18,129 nucleotides of DNA from CAITNM01 sp021298215. Lineage in GTDB: Bacteria; Pseudomonadota; Alphaproteobacteria; Paracaedibacterales; CAITNM01. Positions 16,031 to 18,129 of this stretch are shown here, piece after piece (position 1 is the first letter of the stretch; the number at the start of each line of letters is the position of its first letter). The stretch covers positions 1 to 18,129 of the forward strand of contig JBKCOJ010000001.1 of NCBI GenBank assembly GCA_046309815.1, in the 5' to 3' direction. Under the pieces are notes generated by a model. That model ran no database searches. It was not told where the DNA came from and was given only the letters and a program-made list of their open reading frames with translations. The position numbers were made by a program, and so were the translations under genes.

Positions 16031-17437
16031 TTTTAAAGTTTTATTTTCAATAATATACGAAGTATCTAGTGATAGCTTTTCTAAAAATCCTTCATCATGA
16101 CACACAATAATAAATCCGCCAGGATATGCATTCAAAAACTCAAGTAAATGCTCTTTTGTTGTTAAATCAATATTATTAGTGATTTCGTCTAGTATTAAAA
16201 GTTTTTGTGTTTTTGCAGCAATTTGAGCAAGGCTTAAACGCATTTTTTCTCCACCTGAAAGAGACTCAACTTTTTGCTGTATCTCATCGTTTTTGCGAAA
16301 TAAAAAATCATTCAAGTGCCGACGTAATTCGGCATGATCCCAAGATGGCGCGAGCTCGGAAATCGTTTGAATTACTGTTTTTTTAAGACAAATCGTTCCG
16401 TAGTGTTGATCAAGATACCCTACATCATTTGGCACCAACCAATCACCAGATTTGATTATATTTTTATCACCCAAAATAGCTTTAATTAACGTCGATTTAC
16501 CGCTGCCATTATTTCCACAAATGGCAATTCTGCTTTTTGCGCTCATGGATAAATAAAGATCACGCAAAATAATATCATTCGGACTATACCCAGCGCATCC
16601 ATCGTTAATGGATACGATGGTCTGATCTCCAAGCGTCGCTGCTTGAATAGAAAATTTTGGCGTAATGATTTCAGGTAAACGTAAAGATACTAACTGCTCC
16701 ACTAGCTCGTTTTTAGCATGAGAAATTTTCTTCTTGTTTTTATTATGCGTATTTTCACCTTGTCCTTGAGCGGCCCTTAAAGCCATTTTATCGTCAGCAT
16801 ATTTTTTCTCTCCATAAGATTTACGTTTGCTAGCGCGTTCTTGTTCTTTCATCAAAGAATGATGCGCTTCCTTTTTTTGACGTTCTAATTTTCTTAATTC
16901 ATGTTCAATAGAAGCACGTTTTGAGCGTGCTTCATTCATATAAGCATCGTATGTTCCTTTAAAAATATGTACATTTCCATCATCAATGTGCCATAAGATA
17001 TGAGCGCAATTTCCTAAAAAATCTATGTCATGAGATATAGCAATTAAGGTGCCTTGGTACTGCCGTAACATGTGCATAAGGGATTGTCGGTTTTTAAAAT
17101 CCAGATGATTGGTTGGTTCATCAAGCAGCAAGATATCAGGCTGTTGACTTAGCACTTGCGTTAATGCCGCATTAAAACGCTGCCCTCCGCTTAATGATTT
17201 AAATTCATCGATTACCTGTGGAACATATCCCACCCTAGTATTTGGCGTAATGCGAATAATGCCTGATGAAGGTTCCATGTCGCCAAGTAAAATTTTTAGC
17301 AATGTTGATTTGCCACTACCATTTTGTCCAATAATAGCGATACGACTACTTGTGTGAACATCTGTAGAAAAATTCTCAAAGCACGTTTTATGAGGGAAAA
17401 AAATTCCAAGATTCTGGATTTGTATTAAAGTCGTCAT
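16022..17437 (-). CDS. ABC-F family ATPase, possibly ribosome protection type
   Basis: A soluble 471-residue protein with two ATPase domains and no membrane segments. Domain 1: Walker A GQNGSGKST at 37-45, signature SLSGGQ at 81-86, Walker B ILLLDEPTNHLD from 102. Domain 2: GNNGSGKST at 308-316, SLSGGEK at 392-398 and LLILDEITNNID from 413, where the usual EPTNHLD is altered. Domain 1 has only about 37 residues between Walker A and signature, so the helical part is nearly absent. The two domains are joined by a long basic, helical linker (about 160-255), the element that reaches the ribosomal tRNA site in ABC-F proteins. This architecture resembles antibiotic-protection members such as Msr and Vga, but no substrate can be assigned. 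The start follows a weak GAGAAA. A possible leader peptide lies upstream. Confidence 0.88.
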   Translation of the reverse strand: MTTLIQIQNLGIFFPHKTCFENFSTDVHTSSRIAIIGQNGSGKSTLLKILLGDMEPSSGIIRITPNTRVGYVPQVIDEFKSLSGGQRFNAALTQVLSQQPDILLLDEPTNHLDFKNRQSLMHMLRQYQGTLIAISHDIDFLGNCAHILWHIDDGNVHIFKGTYDAYMNEARSKRASIEHELRKLERQKKEAHHSLMKEQERASKRKSYGEKKYADDKMALRAAQGQGENTHNKNKKKISHAKNELVEQLVSLRLPEIITPKFSIQAATLGDQTIVSINDGCAGYSPNDIILRDLYLSMSAKSRIAICGNNGSGKSTLIKAILGDKNIIKSGDWLVPNDVGYLDQHYGTICLKKTVIQTISELAPSWDHAELRRHLNDFLFRKNDEIQQKVESLSGGEKMRLSLAQIAAKTQKLLILDEITNNIDLTTKEHLLEFLNAYPGGFIIVCHDEGFLEKLSLDTSYIIENKTLKLL

Positions 17438-17482
17438 TAATTTCTCATTTCAATGTAGTGAAAAGCGTAAATACGCGGTTAC

Positions 17483-17515
17483 TTAATATTGAAACGAATA
17501 ATCCATGATACTCAT
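17483..17515 (-). promoter_or_regulatory. Candidate leader peptide upstream of the ABC-F gene
   Basis: A ten-codon frame on the minus strand (MSIMDYSFQY, stop TAA) lies between the promoter at 17537-17565 and the ABC-F ATG at 17437. A small inverted repeat GCGTAAATACGC (17465-17476) follows it, and on the minus strand four T come next. Several ABC-F resistance genes are controlled by short leader peptides, so the arrangement is suggestive. However, the frame has no clear ribosome binding site and the hairpin is weak. Confidence 0.3.
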
Positions 17516-17536
17516 GTATAAGATATTGACGATTTA

Positions 17537-17565
17537 AATATGGAAATTTGAGCGAGAATTGTCAA
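17537..17565 (-). promoter_or_regulatory. Promoter for the ABC-F gene
   Basis: On the minus strand, CTTGACA includes a perfect -35 box at 17565-17560, followed after 17 bases by CATATT (17542-17537), a 4/6 match to the -10 box. The predicted start near 17530 gives a leader of about 93 bases before the ABC-F ATG, long enough for regulation at the RNA level. Confidence 0.55.
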
Positions 17566-17610
17566 GGAAAGTTACGCAGCATAAACTAAGCTATTTGTCA
17601 AAAATCGAAA

Positions 17611-17657
17611 AGCCCAAACCCGCACGCCAAGGCCAAAGAGGCGTTGAGGTATGGGCT
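17611..17657. other. 47-nt imperfect hairpin, candidate bidirectional terminator or small RNA
   Basis: The arms AGCCCA, ACC and CGCC (17611-17628) pair with GGCG, GGT and TGGGCT (17640-17657). They are interrupted by an A/A mismatch and a 4x4 internal loop (CGCA/TTGA), and the apical loop is 11 bases. On the minus strand it is followed by TTTCGATTTTT, and on the plus strand by ATAATAATTTTT, so it could end transcripts in either direction. The regular internal loops are unusual for a simple terminator. No gene known to end here is visible in the window. Confidence 0.45.
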
Positions 17658-17704
17658 ATAATAATTTTTGCCAGGAGGAAAGTTTTGTGAGACGATGGTA
17701 TTAG
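17657..17704 (+). promoter_or_regulatory. Perfect -10 box, strong ribosome binding site and five-codon frame
   Basis: TATAAT at 17657-17662 has no convincing -35 partner. AGGAGG at 17673-17678, a perfect Shine-Dalgarno sequence, is eight bases before GTG 17687, which opens only MRRWY and a stop (17687-17704). An ATG at 17695 opens ten codons but is farther away. It could be a leader peptide, the stub of a broken gene, or chance. From here to 17819 I see no longer gene. Confidence 0.25.
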
Positions 17705-17819
17705 ATTTTAAGATCGCAATCATCTGAGCTCAAATTGTGATAATAGAATTGCTAGTCGACTAGAATATGTGGGTTAAGGTAACGAAAGGACTCAATAAGA
17801 AACGAACAGACTCGTTTTA

Positions 17820-18129
17820 GTGGTGCCGTGTGGCACTCAGCGGGAGCAGAGGGAGAAGAGAGCAGGTGTAGCCGAAGAAGTTCCACAGCGCTAGTGGATG
17901 TTATGCCTGGTAGTTTAAGAATCTGGAAACCCAGCGACCCAGTGGGAGACTGTCAAGCGGGCAGCCAATAAATCTCTCAACAGAAGGTATCGTCAGCTTG
18001 GTTAGTGGCATAATCCCTAACGAAAGGCGAGGTCGAATGCTCAGTAGTAATGAGCGTACGCTTGGTAGTAACGAGCGGACCCCAGTAGTAATGGAGGTAT
18101 CGCAGCACGACTGTATGGTGTGGCAAGCT
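17820..18129 (+). mobile_element. Structured RNA region, probably the 5' part of a group II intron (cut by window edge)
   Basis: From about 17820 GC content rises from roughly 32-37% to about 53% (62% in the first 60 bases), no long frame is open, and hairpins follow one another: GTGCC/GGCAC (17823-17836), CCAC/GTGG near 17883-17897, GTTAG/CTAAC with inner GG/CC (18001-18021), and three with the loop GTAGTAA (18037-18098). This purine-rich, highly folded, non-coding stretch resembles domain I and adjacent parts of bacterial group II introns, whose reverse transcriptase frame would lie beyond the window. GTGTG at 17828 fits the intron 5' consensus GUGYG, but the exact border is not determined. 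No domain V is visible. Another large structured RNA cannot be excluded. Confidence 0.45.
18037..18098 (+). repeat. Three tandem hairpins with identical GTAGTAA loops
   Basis: Hairpin 1 (18037-18057) pairs ATGCTCA with TGAGCGT; hairpin 2 (18059-18077) pairs CGCTTG with CGAGCG; hairpin 3 (18079-18098) pairs ACCCCA with TGGAGGT around a bulged A. Each has the seven-base loop GTAGTAA, and the loops start at 18044, 18065 and 18085, so the period is 20-21 bases. Stems differ in sequence but keep pairing, which indicates selection on RNA structure with a fixed loop. Confidence 0.7.

Noticed and set aside
17465..17476. GCGTAAATACGC as an operator or attenuator of the ABC-F gene
   Set aside because: Only four or five pairs with a minimal loop; mentioned with the leader peptide but not strong enough for its own feature.
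1..18129. CRISPR arrays, tRNA or rRNA genes, insertion-sequence transposases
   Set aside because: No regularly spaced identical repeats, no cloverleaf-like or rRNA-like sequence and no transposase frame were seen.

Overview
The window looks like part of the chromosome of a low-GC alphaproteobacterium, probably host-associated (of the Holosporales/Rickettsiales kind). This is inferred from the AT-rich sequence, tight packing with overlapping gene ends, the set of housekeeping genes, and several secreted proteins of unknown function. No ribosomal RNA or tRNA gene that could place it more exactly is visible.

Layout. The left edge (1-1230) holds a small leftward frame of unknown function and, divergent from it, a Ser/Ala/Gly/Thr-rich secreted protein that ends at a clear intrinsic terminator. 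Next is a rightward run pyk, miaA, mutY (1329-4602), in which mutY starts about 100 bp inside miaA. A leftward cluster fabD, cutA, DUF167 (6119-4587) meets mutY tail to tail. A second secreted protein, containing cysteines (6391-7161), has its own promoter and runs into the 3' end of the leftward pair ABC exporter, tpiA (9599-7137). Divergent from these is the rightward operon ppiD, bcp, fumC (9763-13529). A leftward gene for an exported protein with a methyltransferase-like half (14500-13538) and leftward tag (15149-14574) follow. A rightward GrpB-family gene (15302-16030) then overlaps the end of a leftward ABC-F ATPase gene (17437-16022).

The right end (17438-18129) has no long gene. It contains a candidate promoter and 10-residue leader peptide for the ABC-F gene, a 47-nt hairpin, a perfect Shine-Dalgarno sequence before a five-codon frame, and, from about 17820, a GC-rich (about 53%) and strongly hairpinned stretch cut by the window edge. 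The last part looks like a structured RNA, most likely the 5' part of a group II intron. It includes three consecutive hairpins with the same GTAGTAA loop and is the most unusual signal in the window.

Functionally, pyk and tpiA belong to glycolysis, fumC to the TCA cycle and fabD to fatty acid synthesis. miaA modifies tRNA, mutY and tag repair DNA, bcp removes peroxides, and ppiD folds exported proteins. The three exported proteins without a recognised family are candidates for interaction with a host or with the cell surface.
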